Counted from the stretch's first letter, positions 10,484-22,547 are shown. The stretch: DNA of 64,000 bases from Dillenia suffruticosa (GCA_033439265.1 JAVTVX010000012.1:8359001-8423000), one strand, 5' to 3'. The notes: generated from the sequence alone by a model not told the origin. Program-made: numbers and translations.

Positions 10484-12605
10484 CACTACAAAAAAACCAG
10501 TTTTTAGCCACAAATTTAGCGACAAAAATTTAATAAAAATTCGTTACTAAAACGTTAGAGACGAAATTAGCGACGAAAAATTTTTCATCGCTAATAACGC
10601 GTCGCAAAAATTTAACGACGAAAAATTAGAAATTCGTCGCTAAATTTAGCGACGAATAATTTTTTGTCGCAAAATTCGTCGCAAATTTAGCGACGAATTC
10701 CAAAATTCGTCACAAAATTAATTAATTAATTAATAAATATATATTAATATTTTATTTTATTTAATTATTTTTCAAATTTAGCAACGAATTCCGGAATTCG
10801 TCGCTAATTTTGCGACGACTTTCGAAATTCGTCGCAAAATTAATTAATTTTTTAATAAATATATATTAATATTTTATTTTATTTTATTATTTTTCAAATT
10901 TTGCGACGAATTCCGGAATTCGTCGCAAATTTAGCGACGAATTCCAGAATTCGTCGCAAAATTAATTAATTATTTAATAAATATATATTAATATTTTATT
11001 TTATTTAATTATTTTTCAAATTTAGCGATGGATATAAATTCGTCGCTAAATCCGTCGCTAAATTAGCAATGAAAAAAAAAATGCGCTCCCGCCTGAACCC
11101 CACCCGCCCGCCCACCGAGCCAGTATCCACCCGCATGTTCGCCCGAGCCGGCGCCCACAAGCCCTCCCTCACTTAATCATTTTGCTCCCACCATGGTTCG
11201 AACCCTTGCACTTCCGTAAACGTTTAAGACCCTGTAACCATCAAGCTAAATGTTAGTATCTATTATAAGTTTTTTTTTTTTTACTTATTATCTTTCTTCA
11301 CAAATTTCTAATAATAATAAAACAATATAAAATAACAATTTATTATACAATAATAAAATATTAGTTTAAAATAAAATAATAAAAGATATAAAAAAATAAT
11401 AATACTATTTTTAAAAAAGATAAAATAAAAATAAAATATAAGATATTAATTAAAAATAATAAATGTGATAATTATATTAAAATAAAAAATAAAAAATATA
11501 TATTAATATTTTATTTTTTTTTATTTTTTTTCAAATTTTGCGACGAATTTGAAAATTCGTTGCAAAATTAGCGACGAATTTAGAATTCGTCGCAAAATTA
11601 ATTAATTATTTAAATAATATATATTAATGTTTTATTTTTTTTATTTTTTTTTCAAATTTTACGACGAATTTCGAAATTAGTCGCAAAATTAGCGACGAAT
11701 TTCTAAATTCGTCACAAAATTAATTAATTATTTAATAAATATATATAAATAATTTTTTTTTTCAAATTTTGCGACGAATTTAAAATTCGTCGCAAAATTA
11801 ATTAATAATTTAATTAATATATATTAATATTTTTTTTTTCAAATTTTGCGACGAATTCGAAAATTCGTTGCAAAATTAGCGACGAATTTAGAATTCGTCG
11901 CAAAATTAATTAATTATTTAATTAATATATATTAATATTTTATTTTTTTTATTTTTTTTTTCAAATTTTGCGACGAATTTCGAAATTTGTTGCAAAATTA
12001 GCGACGAATTTCTAAATTCATCACAAAATTAATTAATTATTTAATAAATATATATAAATAATTTTTTTTTTCAAATTTTGCGACGAATTAGAAAATTCGT
12101 TGCAAAATTAGCTACGAATTTAAAATTCGTCGCAAAATTAATTAATAATTTAATTAATATATATTAATATTTTATTTTTTTTTTCAAATTTTGCGACGAA
12201 TTCGAAAATTCGTTGCAAAATTAGCGACGAATTTAGAATTCGTCGCAAAATTAATTAATTATTTAATAAATATATATTAATATTTTATTTATTTTTTTTT
12301 TTTCAAATTTTGTGACGAATTCCGAAATTTGTCGCAAAATTAGCGACGAATTTCTAAATTCGTCGCAAAATTAATTAATTATTTAATAAATATATATAAA
12401 TAATTTTTTTTTCAAATTTTGCGACGAATTCATAAATTCGTCGCAAAATTAGCGACGAATTTCCGGTCGTCGCTAAATTAGCTACAACTTTTTTTTCGTT
12501 GGAAATTTCGTTGCAAATAGCGACAAAAAAAGTTTTCGTCGTAAAATTGAAACGAAAAAAATTTGTTGCTAAAGTTCGTCGCAAAAAACGTGTTTTTTTG
12601 TAGTG
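10484..12605. mobile_element. CACTA-like non-autonomous DNA element
   Basis: The ends are CACTACAAAAAAAC and GTTTTTTTGTAGTG, a perfect inverted pair of the CACTA (En/Spm) type. The flanks carry AAGG on both sides (10,480-10,483 and 12,606-12,609); CACTA elements usually duplicate 3 bp. The interior is packed with GCGACGAATT/AATTCGTCGC words. It has eleven tandem copies of a roughly 110-130 bp unit ending in CGCAAAATTAATTAATT or a near variant, at about 10,711, 10,833, 10,954, 11,591, 11,713, 11,791, 11,899, 12,022, 12,131, 12,244 and 12,364. A GC-rich core lies at 11,080-11,170. There is no transposase, so it would depend on an element in trans. Confidence 0.75.
11180..11260 (-). other. tRNA-like A/B-box segment inside the CACTA-like element
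   Basis: On the minus strand TAGCTTGATGGTTA resembles a pol III A box, and AGGGTTCGAACCATGG, about 40 bases on, resembles a B box. It sits next to the GC-rich core. A comparable arrangement is seen in the second CACTA-like element near 38,630-38,690. It could be an embedded SINE or tRNA relic. No complete cloverleaf is claimed. Confidence 0.35.
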
Positions 12606-12633
12606 AAGGAATTCAAATTCATTCTTCTTAACA

Positions 12634-13328
12634 TGTAGGCTTTCTTTTCTTTTCTTTTCTTTTTTGGAAGACATTCAAAATTTTGGTGAATTTAATGAAA
12701 AATGAAATTTTAATTCAATTTTGCATGATAATTTGTATTATGAACTATAATAGAACCAAATAATGGAAATGACCACATTGGGTATTAACAAAGAGTAGCA
12801 TTGGCTGAGTGATTAAGGTGTGTGCCTATCAAGTTATGATGCATAAAAACTTTTCAACACTAAAACTTTTCTGTTTTTAAAATATTTTACATTTTCAAAA
12901 TATTTCAATATGATAAATTAATTAATATTGATGAAAAAATTCTTATATTTTTTTATAGTTACACATTTTTTCATATTTAATGAATTATTTACTTATTTTT
13001 ATATTATTTTTTATAAATAATAATTATATATTTGATCATTTTATATTTTTATTATAAAATATAATTATTCTATTATTTTTATAAAATAATTAATATTTAT
13101 ATATAAATCCTTATATTTTTATATTTATGCATTTACTCATATTTCTATTTTCTTTATTTTTATAAAGTGTCATTTTTTCGTATCATTTCATATCCAATTT
13201 TATTTTTCTATTTTTATGCAACTTGATAATTGATAATTACATGGGGCTTCCCCGCTGGGGATCGAATCTTTCATATGATCGTTTAATGAAAACTTCTCTT
13301 AATAGTTGTACAAAGTGAAGTTTTCTCC
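12634..13328. other. AT-rich intergenic stretch with SINE target site
   Basis: Mostly A/T homopolymer-rich DNA. Near 12,796-12,830 there is GGCTGAGTGATTAAGG, resembling the A box of tRNA-Ser/Leu, but I see no matching B box downstream. The right end (13,318-13,328) is the left target duplication of the following SINE. Confidence 0.5.
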
Positions 13329-13412
13329 ATCCTCAAGTAGACAGATTGGTGGTCACAATTCTCCTCCCTCAACCTTGAGATTCAAGATTTGAATTCTTGT
13401 GTAACAAAAAAA
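13329..13412 (+). mobile_element. Tiny tRNA-derived SINE, copy 1
   Basis: About 84 bp flanked by a perfect 11 bp duplication AAGTTTTCTCC (13,318-13,328 and 13,413-13,423). It contains GATTGGTGGTCACAATTCTC, an A-box-like region, then CTCCCTC, then GATTTGAATTCTTGTGTAAC, a B-box-like region, and ends in an A-run. The same order of words is found in reverse complement at 61,618-61,706, also with an 11 bp duplication. Such flanks with a 3' A tail are the mark of LINE-mediated retroposition. The length is unusually short for a plant SINE. Confidence 0.75.
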
Positions 13413-13602
13413 AAGTTTTCTCCTTTTACAATTTAATGAAAACTTATATATACATTTCTTTTTTCTCCTTTTTTATTTTTCTATTCACTTTTAAAACTTT
13501 AATGAAAAGATTCATTTTTTTACAATAAATTAGTGTTCATCTTTTGTACGCCGATAAAAATAAAAAATAAAAATAAAAAATTTGTCATAAGAGAAGTTAT
13601 CA

Positions 13603-14683
13603 TTAGGGCTGAGCACTATTTCATTAAAATCTAAAAAATCATTTTCTCTGTACCGTATTTTTATATTTTGAGTGGTTTATTAGGCATTCGGTCTGGCTTT
13701 AAGTATAACCAAATTTTAATTTGATTTATTTGGCCGGTTATCGATTTTAGCAATTTTTATTTTGGTCAAATCGAATTAACCGAATTAAATAAAAATATTA
13801 TATATAATTTTCAGATAATTTTTATTCATATAAATATTAATATAATATTATAATTAAAATTTAAAAGAGAAAAAATATTATAATTAATAAAAAAATTTTA
13901 AAAGAGAAAAAATTAAAAAATTAATATTAATATAATAGAGAATGGACAATAAATGAAATATTTTTTGTTTTTACCTTTCTAGATCCAAATTTTTAATATT
14001 CAATCCAGTTTGCGAGTCTTTCTCTCTCAAATTTGAGACTGTCACTTACGCCTCTCATTCTCCTATTTCACTTCTTTTCTCTTCTTTTTTGCTATTTTCA
14101 TGTTCTAATTTCACTTTTACGCTACTCTTTATATAGCACCACGACAAATTTTAGAAGATACTTTTTTTATTTTTTTTATTTTTATAAATTTCTTTAACAC
14201 AAATAATTATGATTAATTGATTATGCATTTGTATCATAAGCAAACTTATCTAATTTTGTCCTCCCTTTCTTTCCAATCTCTAGCACATGACATTTTGATT
14301 TCACTCTCCTCTAATTATTTAAAATTTGAATTTTGAAATTTTTAAAATTTTTAAAATGACATTTAGTGAAATAAAATTATAAATGAATTTTGAATTTTAG
14401 AATTATATTTTATAGTTATAGACTAATATGATTAATATATATTATTTTGATATAAACATGACTAGACAACAACGCTATTTAAAAATTCCTTATAGTCAGA
14501 AATTTCAATAATTCTTCGATTAATTTGGATAACCGAACCGAATCAACCATCTAATTTGGTCAAATGAATTGTCGGTTTCTGATCTATCTGGTTAGGTTAT
14601 AATTACAAAAATTATGTAATCAAATTAAATCGGTTATTTCAATTTTGATAATTTCAATTACGCTTAACCGAATGCTCACCCTA
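13603..14683. mobile_element. hAT-type non-autonomous element (MITE-like)
   Basis: The left end TTAGGGCTGAGCA and the right end TGCTCACCCTA are inverted relatives, as in many plant hAT derivatives with TAGGGGTGAGCA-type termini. Subterminal sequences repeat AACCGAA and TCGGTT words in both orientations (13,690-13,790 and 14,515-14,675). The flanks AGTTATCA (13,595-13,602) and AGTTATTA (14,684-14,691) agree at 7 of 8 positions, fitting an old 8 bp target duplication. No transposase is present; the interior is AT-rich. At 1.08 kb it is larger than most MITEs. Confidence 0.7.
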
Positions 14684-14977
14684 AGTTATTAAAGCAAATA
14701 ACATTTCTCCTTATTGTGTGTACAATGAACATAGGACCAAAAATATTAAATATTGGTATAGCACAATTTTATTAGGTTTTTTTTACTATATCAATTGGTA
14801 TTTAAAATTATACTCTTATTAATTCAGTTTGATCGCTTATCGGACCTATTTTTAAGGAACAACTCTACCATCATATTTTTTTAATTTTCAAGTTTCAAAC
14901 TCACAATTTTATTAGTTATTACAAAGTATATGGTATACTTTTTACTAATACAATTGATATTCTCCATAAATGTAAAG

Positions 14978-15009
<32 letters not shown>

Positions 15010-15420
15010 TTACTAGGCTCCATTAGATAAATGTTAATATATTTCTATTTTGAAATCTTGTTAATATATTTCTGTTTCACCCACCAAGTGGTCCCTTTTA
15101 TTTGCAAGGTCAAAAGTTTAATTTTCTTGACATTAATATTTTGTGAACAACAAAATCTTTAAATGCGCATCCAATAACTAATATTCTTGTAGGACTATAG
15201 CACAAATTAGGGTTTTGTTACTCAACTCATTACATCCAAGGTTTAACAACAATAAATAGAGAATTATTAAATTATTATTATTTAGATGATCATAAATTTT
15301 GTATTCTAAAAACATAAATAAATGAAAAAGAAAAAAGTGAAAAAAGAGTGCCCTTGTGCGACAACGTACTTTCCCTACAAGAATACAACTGTACAATGGT
15401 TATTTTTTTTATAAACTTTT
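14684..15420. other. Intergenic stretch with (CT)n run
   Basis: AT-rich, with a CT microsatellite at about 14,985-15,009. The 3' end and 3' LTR of copia element A should begin near the right edge, but I could not identify the LTR. Confidence 0.5.
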
Positions 15421-15429
15421 TCACATTGA

Positions 15430-16500
15430 AAGTCATCCAAGTGCAAGCAATTCAAGGGTTTGTGAAAAGTCTCCATCGCTTGTAGATGTCGTAGCAATTC
15501 AAGGGTTGGAGCAGGATTTGAAATGTCAATAATGCCCGACTTGCGAAGTAGTCACCCATGGGCATCGCATCACCTCCAAGTAGTTTGATAGAAAGATCTA
15601 CTAATTGCTCGCCATAATGTAGGTAGGAAAGAGTAATAAAACCCTTTTGAATTTTTTTTCGAACAAAATGACAATCAATTTCAATATATTTAGTATGTTC
15701 ACAAAAGATAGAATATTCAATAATGTGAATAGCAACTTGGATATAACAATGGATTGGAATTTATTGTGAATGATTGAAACCAAGATCCAAAAGAAAATAT
15801 TTTAACAATTACATCTCAAAAGCAAGTGCAACAAGGGAATAATGATATTCTACATCTGCAGAAGAACAAGAAATAGTAGATTGTTTCTTAGTTTTCCATG
15901 CAATATGGTTGGAGCCCAACATAGTGAAATAGCCGGTGGTAGATCAACAAGTAGTATAACAACCAGTCTAATCAGAGTCAACCTATCCAATTAAAGTAAG
16001 AGAACTCGATGTAGAAAGGAATAATCATTTACTAGTAAAACCTTTGAGGAAACAAAGAACCTAGTTTGGCAACCATCAAGATGGGTGGAATAAGGAAATT
16101 GCATGAATTGATTTAGATTGTTTACATCATATTGAATATTAGGATATGTTACGGTGAAATATAAAAGATACCGAATAGATTCTTGAATTAGGAAGGATAG
16201 CACCATCTTTTGACGATAAACAAAGATGTTGTTCTATAGAAAACTCAGATGGTCGCAAACCAATCATACTAGAATTAGATAAGATGTCAAGAGTATATTT
16301 TCATTGATACAAAAAAATTTCTGGTCTAGAGTGAAAAACTTCAATACCTAAATAATACCGAAGGATGTCGAGATTTTCAATGGAGAAAGATTAAGAAAGA
16401 AAATTTTTAATGTTAAAAATAGTATATCATTGTTTCAATGATAATAATATCTCAAAATAGATAAGAATAAAAATAGAAATCTGATCATAAATATATGTAA
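15430..16500 (-). pseudogene. Copia A RNase H and end of RT
   Basis: Translated fragments on the minus strand follow the copia order after RT. They include a YLLYFTVTYPNIQYDVNNLNQFMQ-like stretch, which matches the family's RYL..TRPDI.FAVN.LSQFM block at about 16,080-16,200. The terminal segment near 15,430-15,560 resembles the end of copia polyproteins. No intact frame; a fossil with multiple breaks. Confidence 0.65.
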
Positions 16501-16512
16501 AAATATTATGGT

Positions 16513-17014
16513 CTAAAATAGATTGTCAAAAATCTTGACGAATGAGATAGTGGAAAATTTTGAGAACCATTGATGGGAAGTCTGTTTAAAACCATAAAGA
16601 AATTTATTTAATTTGTAAACATGAGTGTCCCTTTTGTGACAGAACCCAAATAGAAGTTTCGTAACCTCTTCATTGAGATTACCCCGGAGAGAAAGCACTG
16701 TTGACATCAAATTGATGCAACGATTAATTTTTAATGGCGGCAATGGAAAGAAGAAGAAGAGCAGTGACTAGTTTAGCCATGAGAGCAAAGGTATCATGAT
16801 AATCAATGCCTTCAACTTGAGTATAACCATTGACGATTAAACACACTTTATATCTCTTAATACAGCCATCATACCAATATTTAATTTTGTAAACCCATTT
16901 ACAAGCAATGGGTAATTTTCCTTTGGGAAGAGAACATAAAGACCAAGTGTTGTTTGATTCAAGAGCCCAAATTTCTTTAGCCATAGCATTACGTCGTTCA
17001 ATAGATTTCATCAC
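16513..17014 (-). pseudogene. Copia A reverse transcriptase
   Basis: ACKWVYKIKY, RYKVCLIVNGYTQVEGIDY and DTFALMAKL match the copia RT opening (CKWVYKIK...RYKARLVAKGYTQ.EGIDY.ETFAPVAK). A second open stretch, 16,513-16,743, continues with LYGFKQTSHQWF, matching LYGLKQASRQWF. In a live element this enzyme copies genomic RNA into DNA inside the particle. Several breaks. Confidence 0.85.
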
Positions 17015-17239
17015 TAGAGAATAAGACCTTGGTTCTTAATTTTCAATCATATTGGTTAGAAAAGCATGTGAGAATGACTTAGATGAGATAATGAAAAATA
17101 ATTTGCAAGTGGGAAATTAGTTATGAAATATGATTATAAATATAATCCTTGAGATAACCTGGTGGATGACATGCTCGTTGAGTACAATTCTTAATTATAG
17201 GAGGTACCATGGAAAGGCAAATGGTGGATGGAGTGTCCA

Positions 17240-18324
17240 CTAAACTAGATAGAGAATTGGTTGAGCTATCAAGTTGAGTAAATTAGGATCATCCAAAGAA
17301 TTGGAAATATTCACCGGATAATCATCGAAAGCATTAACTAAATTAGGATTATCCAAAGAATTATCATGAGGATCATTCGAAGATTTAACAAAGTAATCAA
17401 ATGTTCCATTCGAAGATGTAACGGTAAAAATATATTCTGCAAGTTTGCTTAAAATCATAGAGCTCTAACAACATCAAGTGGCTGTTGATGCTTACGTTCA
17501 ACAATGTCATTTTGTTGGAGGGTCACAACACAGTCAATTTTCATGAAACCATATTTGAATTTTTTAGAAAGAAATTCACAACCCTTGTATGAATGAAAGA
17601 TTTGCAGTTGAGGAAGAAATGTTCCTATTTCCAGAATTAAGAAGAGAGATTATTGTATTAAATTGATGATCTATTTGATTAAAAAAATGAATTAACAATT
17701 TGAAAGTTTCAGATTTATATCTTATTAAATAAACTCAGGTACACTTTGAATAATCATCAAAAATAGTTAAAAAATAACGTGATTCATTCTTAGAAGGTAT
17801 ATAGAAAGAGTCTCAAATGTCAACATGAATTAATTCAAAACAAAGACAAAAACAAGAGGTACTTTTAGGAAAAGAAAGATACTCCTGTTTAGCATATGGA
17901 CATACATCACAAAAAAAAAAAAAAAAAAAGGTTCTATTCACAAAAATATTCGGAGAATTTTTAACCATAAAATCACAATGAGATCTAAATGGATAATCAA
18001 GGCAAGAATGTCATAGGTCAAATTTATGACAATGTTGGAAAGAAAATGCAGAATTGAAAACTAAATCACAATTAAATTGCATCACTATTTGTTGATTTGG
18101 TTAATTATAAAATAGATGACAAATTAAATTTAAAATAAAGAATGTGGAAAACATTCACGAGAGTAAGAGATGATAAACATTGAAGCATGTTTTATTTAAG
18201 TCACAAGCACATGAGAACCACCAAGCAATTGTACTGATATATGTTTTTTAATAGTAGAATATGAAGTAAAAAAGACAGGGATGTACATATATGGTTAGAA
18301 GCATCGGAATCAGTAATCTAATAA
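17240..18324 (-). pseudogene. Copia A integrase and protease start
   Basis: Minus-strand fragments near 17,880-18,080 resemble the GAG-pre-integrase zinc region (a W-H...P stretch, then a C-x2-C pair followed by AK). Those near 17,480-17,880 resemble the integrase core. Close to 18,290 there is a SDASNHICTS-like stretch corresponding to the copia protease DSGA-T-HI motif. A T-run of about 20 lies near 17,910. Heavily decayed. Confidence 0.6.
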
Positions 18325-18329
18325 GAAGG

Positions 18330-18832
18330 TATTAGATTTAATTATCACAAGTGCAAATATGATAATTTCTCAAACTAATTAAAAAATTAAGTTTACGGAT
18401 ATATTTCAGTGAATAAATGCTAACAATCCGGGAAGCACGAAACCTTTCTCGAATATCTCACAGTCGGAATGATAACCATATCAAATGAATTATCACTATA
18501 ATATCACAATACTACAACTCTCAATCTGTTGATGAAAATGACGTAAAAATTCCCTATTTAGAATTTTTCCTAAACCCTCAATCAATCTCTCTTTGTAGAG
18601 AATATTGTGTGCTATCTCAATGTGTATTCAACCTCTCTATAAATAAATTTTCAATTCACTCAATTAAAAAAAGAAGATACACATTCACATGGTATAAAAT
18701 AGGAGAAGTTAAGGAGAAGTTGGGAAGTTTGGTATAATGGGTTACCTACCTATTATCCTTTAATTTAAAATTTAAATTTAAACAAATTTCACTATTGAGG
18801 AAAATGTCTCTATGTGGGCATATTTATCTACA
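18330..18832 (-). repeat. Copia 2 3' LTR
   Basis: 503 bp, from TATTAGATTTAATTATCAC to TATTTATCTACA in plus orientation. It matches the ends of 28,326-28,528 and is preceded by target copy GAAGG. Confidence 0.8.
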
Positions 18833-20100
18833 TCTCTCATTTATACACGAGAGCATTTTAGATACTTTACAAGATCACAACTCATGCAATTTTCTTATCA
18901 CTCTGTTGGACTTTCATATAGAATTGGATATTGTGTGATTAACGAGTACACTTATAAGCAAAGATTCCTCAATACATCTGTTAAGATGATCAAGAAGTCA
19001 CCATTAGTATCAAAAAGAACTCGCTGTACCTCAAACTCGATATAATTATATCCATCAAGCCACTTTCGTCATCGAAAGTGATTCTCAATCATTACTCAAA
19101 TGTATATTCACTATTATATTTGAATCCTAATCTGGATAAATATAATAGACCGGTTGGTGAATATAACACAATGATATAATATCAATTAGTTTTTCTAATC
19201 CTAATGAATCTCGGGTCTCACATAATGGAAACAAAAATCATGATTATAATATCGTTTCAAATAATAGCTCTTACTATCTCATAGTCTTCTTATCATATGT
19301 GATATGAAATATGTACCATAATGTTATTCCCACATCTCTCAAAATGGTATATGTCAAATTTCTCTAACACTGTGTAAATATGAGAATTAGTTATATATAA
19401 AACTTTACCTAAAGATGTCAAAAAGAGTATTTCAGAAACATCACTAAACACAAGTGATATCTAAGATCTCAAATCTGGCTATTTATAGACAATATAGATG
19501 TGGGTATGTCCAAATCAGTTATAACACATATGATTTCATCCTAAACACATATCAGAGTAACTTATATTCTAGTAGGGCTATTCTCAAAATCTCTTACAAT
19601 TAAAAACCGTATCATCTTCGCACACTCAGAGTTGGAGGTGGTCACTCGTATGAAAAAATCGATCTCGTCTACGTAACATATCTTTTATCACATCATATCA
19701 AAGAATATATGATCAGAAATAAGTACATTAAATAAAAAATACAATCTTATATGTGACTGAATAATGCACAAGAATCGTATATATAAAGGTAATAAATATC
19801 AACATTGTAAATCCAGTACAAATTAAGAAATATCAAAATATATACAAACTCAATGTCTCTCTATATCCTCTAAAAGTGTCTCTAGTAATGGATCTGATGA
19901 AAGGGGCAGCCACCATACTAAGTATAGAAGTGTACTTGACGATCACTTCACCATTCCCAATAATGTCTCTCATGAATTTATATCTGGTGTCAATATATTT
20001 GGTCCTACTATGATACTTAGAGTCTCGAGTATAGGTGATGGCGGCCTAATTATCATAATAAATTATCATTAACCTCCCACTATTTGTCACAATCCCTAAG
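18833..20100 (-). other. Copia 2 3' untranslated region
   Basis: Non-coding interior between RNase H and the 3' LTR. It is homologous to 29,457-30,600 in element 3; both contain, for instance, a segment about a CACTTTC(G/C)TCATCGAAAGTG palindrome (18,990-19,080 and 29,690-29,710). No gene is seen. Confidence 0.65.
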
Positions 20101-21400
20101 CCATCCAATAGTCTACAGAGCCAAATATTCTCCCGAACTGTGACTGAGCAAGCCACGAACTCAGCCTCTATTATAAATAGAGCTACACAGATTTATTTTT
20201 TACTACTCTAAGAAATAGCACCACCATTGAGTAAGAAAGCAAAACCTGATATTGATTTGTACTTATCCAAATCACTGCCCAAATCAGCATCTAAATATCC
20301 CACAAGATGTAAATCACTTCCTCCGTAACACAAAGAAAAGCTCACAATTCTCTTGAGATATCTCAAAATCATTTTCACTGCTCTCTAGTGACCACTTCAA
20401 GGATTTGATTGATATCTATTTATCAAATCGACTGCATAACAAATGTCTAGTCGTGTACATAACATCCATATATTAAACTTCCCACTATACCGGAATAAGG
20501 AATTTTGCTCATTTCCCTTACTTCTTTATGAGTTTTTGAGCACATCTCAAAAGTCAGGCTATCACACTTGGTGATAGGAGTATATATGGGATTATAATCG
20601 TTCATCTCAAAATGCTCAAAAATCTTTCTAATATAATTCTCTTGTGAAAGAGCTAACATCCATCTTAACCAATCCCTCTGGATCTTAACTTCAATGATGA
20701 ACTCTATTTCACCCATGTCTTTCATATTGAAACTCGATGATAATCATGTCTTAATGGTCATCAATACTCAATGTTGTTCCCAACCAATATTATTTTATTG
20801 ATATAAGGAGATAGGATCACAAAATAGTTATCAGAACATATCAGATCGATACAATGATCCTTCTCAATCATTGTAAAATCATAAGATATCACATCATCGT
20901 GAAATCTCAAATACTACCGTTTGGATGACTATTTTAGGTCGTATATTAACTTACGAAATCAACAGATCTTATTCTCCTGACCTACTAGAACAAACCCGCT
21001 CCATATAAATCTCCTCATCCAAATTTTCATTAAGGAAGGAGATCTTAACATTCATCTGGTATAACTCTAGATCCATATTTGTGATAATCGTCAAAGAATA
21101 AATGGGTCGATATAAATTTGATTATAGGAGAAAAGGTCTTCTCATAGTCAATGCCCTTTGTCTGCATATAACCCTTCGCTACCAGATAGGTTTTATATCT
21201 CTCTACCAATTCATCGACCTTTCTTTTGATTTTGAGAATCCATTTGTTTTCAATGGCCTTTCTATCTTGAGGTAAGTCAACTAAATCTAGACCCCGTTAA
21301 CTCTTATGGATTCCATCTCCTCCCACATAACCTTTAACCATAGGTCCTTTATAGGACCCCCAAGAGCCTCCTAAAATATCTTAAACTCCTCATCATTCTC
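20101..21400 (-). pseudogene. Copia 2 RT and RNase H
   Basis: The clearest part is 20,447-20,725. It reads KDMGEIEFIIEVKIQRD, LALSQENYIRKIFEHFEMN and SKIPYSGIVGSLIYG, matching the copia RT end (KDLGEA..ILGIKI.RDR, LSQ..YI.KVL.RF.M) and the start of RNase H (YASAVGSLMYA). The RT opening lies in 20,900-21,300. Several breaks. Confidence 0.8.
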
Positions 21401-21405
21401 GAAAA

Positions 21406-22214
21406 TCACAATGAGAATCTCATTCTTAATCGAAAAATGATGTTGGGGTATTTGTCCCCGACAACTTCTACGAGGAGAATAGCCTCCTCTCCTCTAGATG
21501 GGCCACTCCCACTAAGACCAAGATCCATAACGGGTTCTTGAGTCTCGCCATTAGATTCAGCTGCGTTAGATTCACTCATCTCATAGAAGATGAATTCCCA
21601 ATCAATTTTGTCTCTTTTAAGAAAATCATTTTCTAGAAACGTAGTATCACAAGACTCAATTTTAGTGACTGTATAGTCCGTATGCTCTTCTAGGGACACG
21701 TGTCCCTTAAAATGTTCAGAATATCTTATAAAGATATACTTTTTTCCTCGTAAGCCTAACTTGCCATGTGAATACAAGGAATCATGAATATATATGGCAT
21801 AACCACATGGCTCAAGTGGCTAAAATCAGACTATCTTCCTATCAAAAGCTCATATGAGTTACTGACTACTGACTTTGTTGGAGCACGATTAAGAACGTAG
21901 ACGGCAGTCAATAATGCATCTCCCCAATGGGACATTGCCAAATTTGCTTGACCCATCATAGATCTCATCATCTCCAATAGAGTTCTATTTCTTCTCTCGA
22001 CTACTCCATTCTACTGGAGAGTAGCAAAAATAGTCAACTGTCTCGTAATATCTTTCTCAAAACAAAGCTCTTTGAAGTGCTCAGATAGATACTCATGCCC
22101 ACAATCGATTCTGAGTGTTTTCACTATCAAATCTAACTGATTTACAGTATCGCTTATAAACATCCTGATGCACTCCAATATCTTAGACTTGTGGGAAATT
22201 AGATAGATGTAACA
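21406..22214 (-). pseudogene. Copia 2 integrase, C-terminal part
   Basis: GKLGLRGKKYIFIRYSEHFKG followed by TTFLENDF matches the end of copia integrase (KLDPKS.K.IFIGY.....GY...VF.SR.V.FLE). Fragments in 21,830-22,214 follow the integrase core (MVRSMMS- and WGDALLT-like words on the minus strand). The solo LTR abuts at 22,214. Confidence 0.75.
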
Positions 22215-22329
22215 TGTAACACCAAAAAAAAAACAAAAGAAAAGAAAAGAAAAATAAAAATGGAGACACAGCGTTTTGGGGTAAAACGCTGCGTCCCCAA
22301 AAATTGGGGATTAGGGTTGGAAACCCTAA

Positions 22330-22332
<3 letters not shown>

Positions 22333-22380
<48 letters not shown>
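22333..22380. repeat. (CT)n microsatellite
   Basis: About 24 CT units directly after an AGGGTTGGAAACCCT inverted repeat near the LTR start. Confidence 0.95.
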
Positions 22381-22383
<3 letters not shown>

Positions 22384-22483
22384 ACTCTTTCTCTCTCCCC
22401 CGACCTTTCATTTCTCCACCCACCGCAGCGCCGCTCCTCCTTCACCACGAGCTCCGCCGCCAACAGCCCACCACCATCATCGC

Positions 22484-22547
22484 CTTCTTCTTCTTCTTCT
22501 TCTTCTTCTTCTTCTTCTTCTTCTTCTTCTTCTTCTTCTTCTTCTTT
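22484..22547. repeat. (CTT)n microsatellite
   Basis: About 21 CTT units. They give long poly-Leu, poly-Ser or poly-Glu frames that are artefacts rather than genes. Confidence 0.95.

Larger units (their letters stand above)
10180..12633 (+). mobile_element. Probable short solo LTR split by a CACTA-like element
   Basis: Without the nested element (10,484-12,605), about 330 bp remain. They start TGTTAGATTGG at 10,181, carry a CT-rich segment with a TATATATAT box near 10,338, and end TTCTTAACA at 12,633. The pentamer TGTAG occurs at 10,175-10,179 and again at 12,634-12,638, consistent with an LTR target duplication, with one extra T on the left side. No coding sequence is inside. The lineage is unknown. 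An alternative is ordinary intergenic DNA with a chance TG...CA pair. Confidence 0.45.

Noticed and set aside
10484-12605. The repeat block as a centromeric satellite
   Set aside because: It is bounded by CACTA-type termini and only about eleven units long.
12796-12840. tRNA-Ser/Leu-like A-box stretch
   Set aside because: No B box at a normal distance, so neither a tRNA nor a SINE can be supported.
15060-15130. SINE-like words (CCACCAAGTGGTCCC, then a B-box-like stretch)
   Set aside because: The B box is poor and I could not find a convincing flanking duplication.
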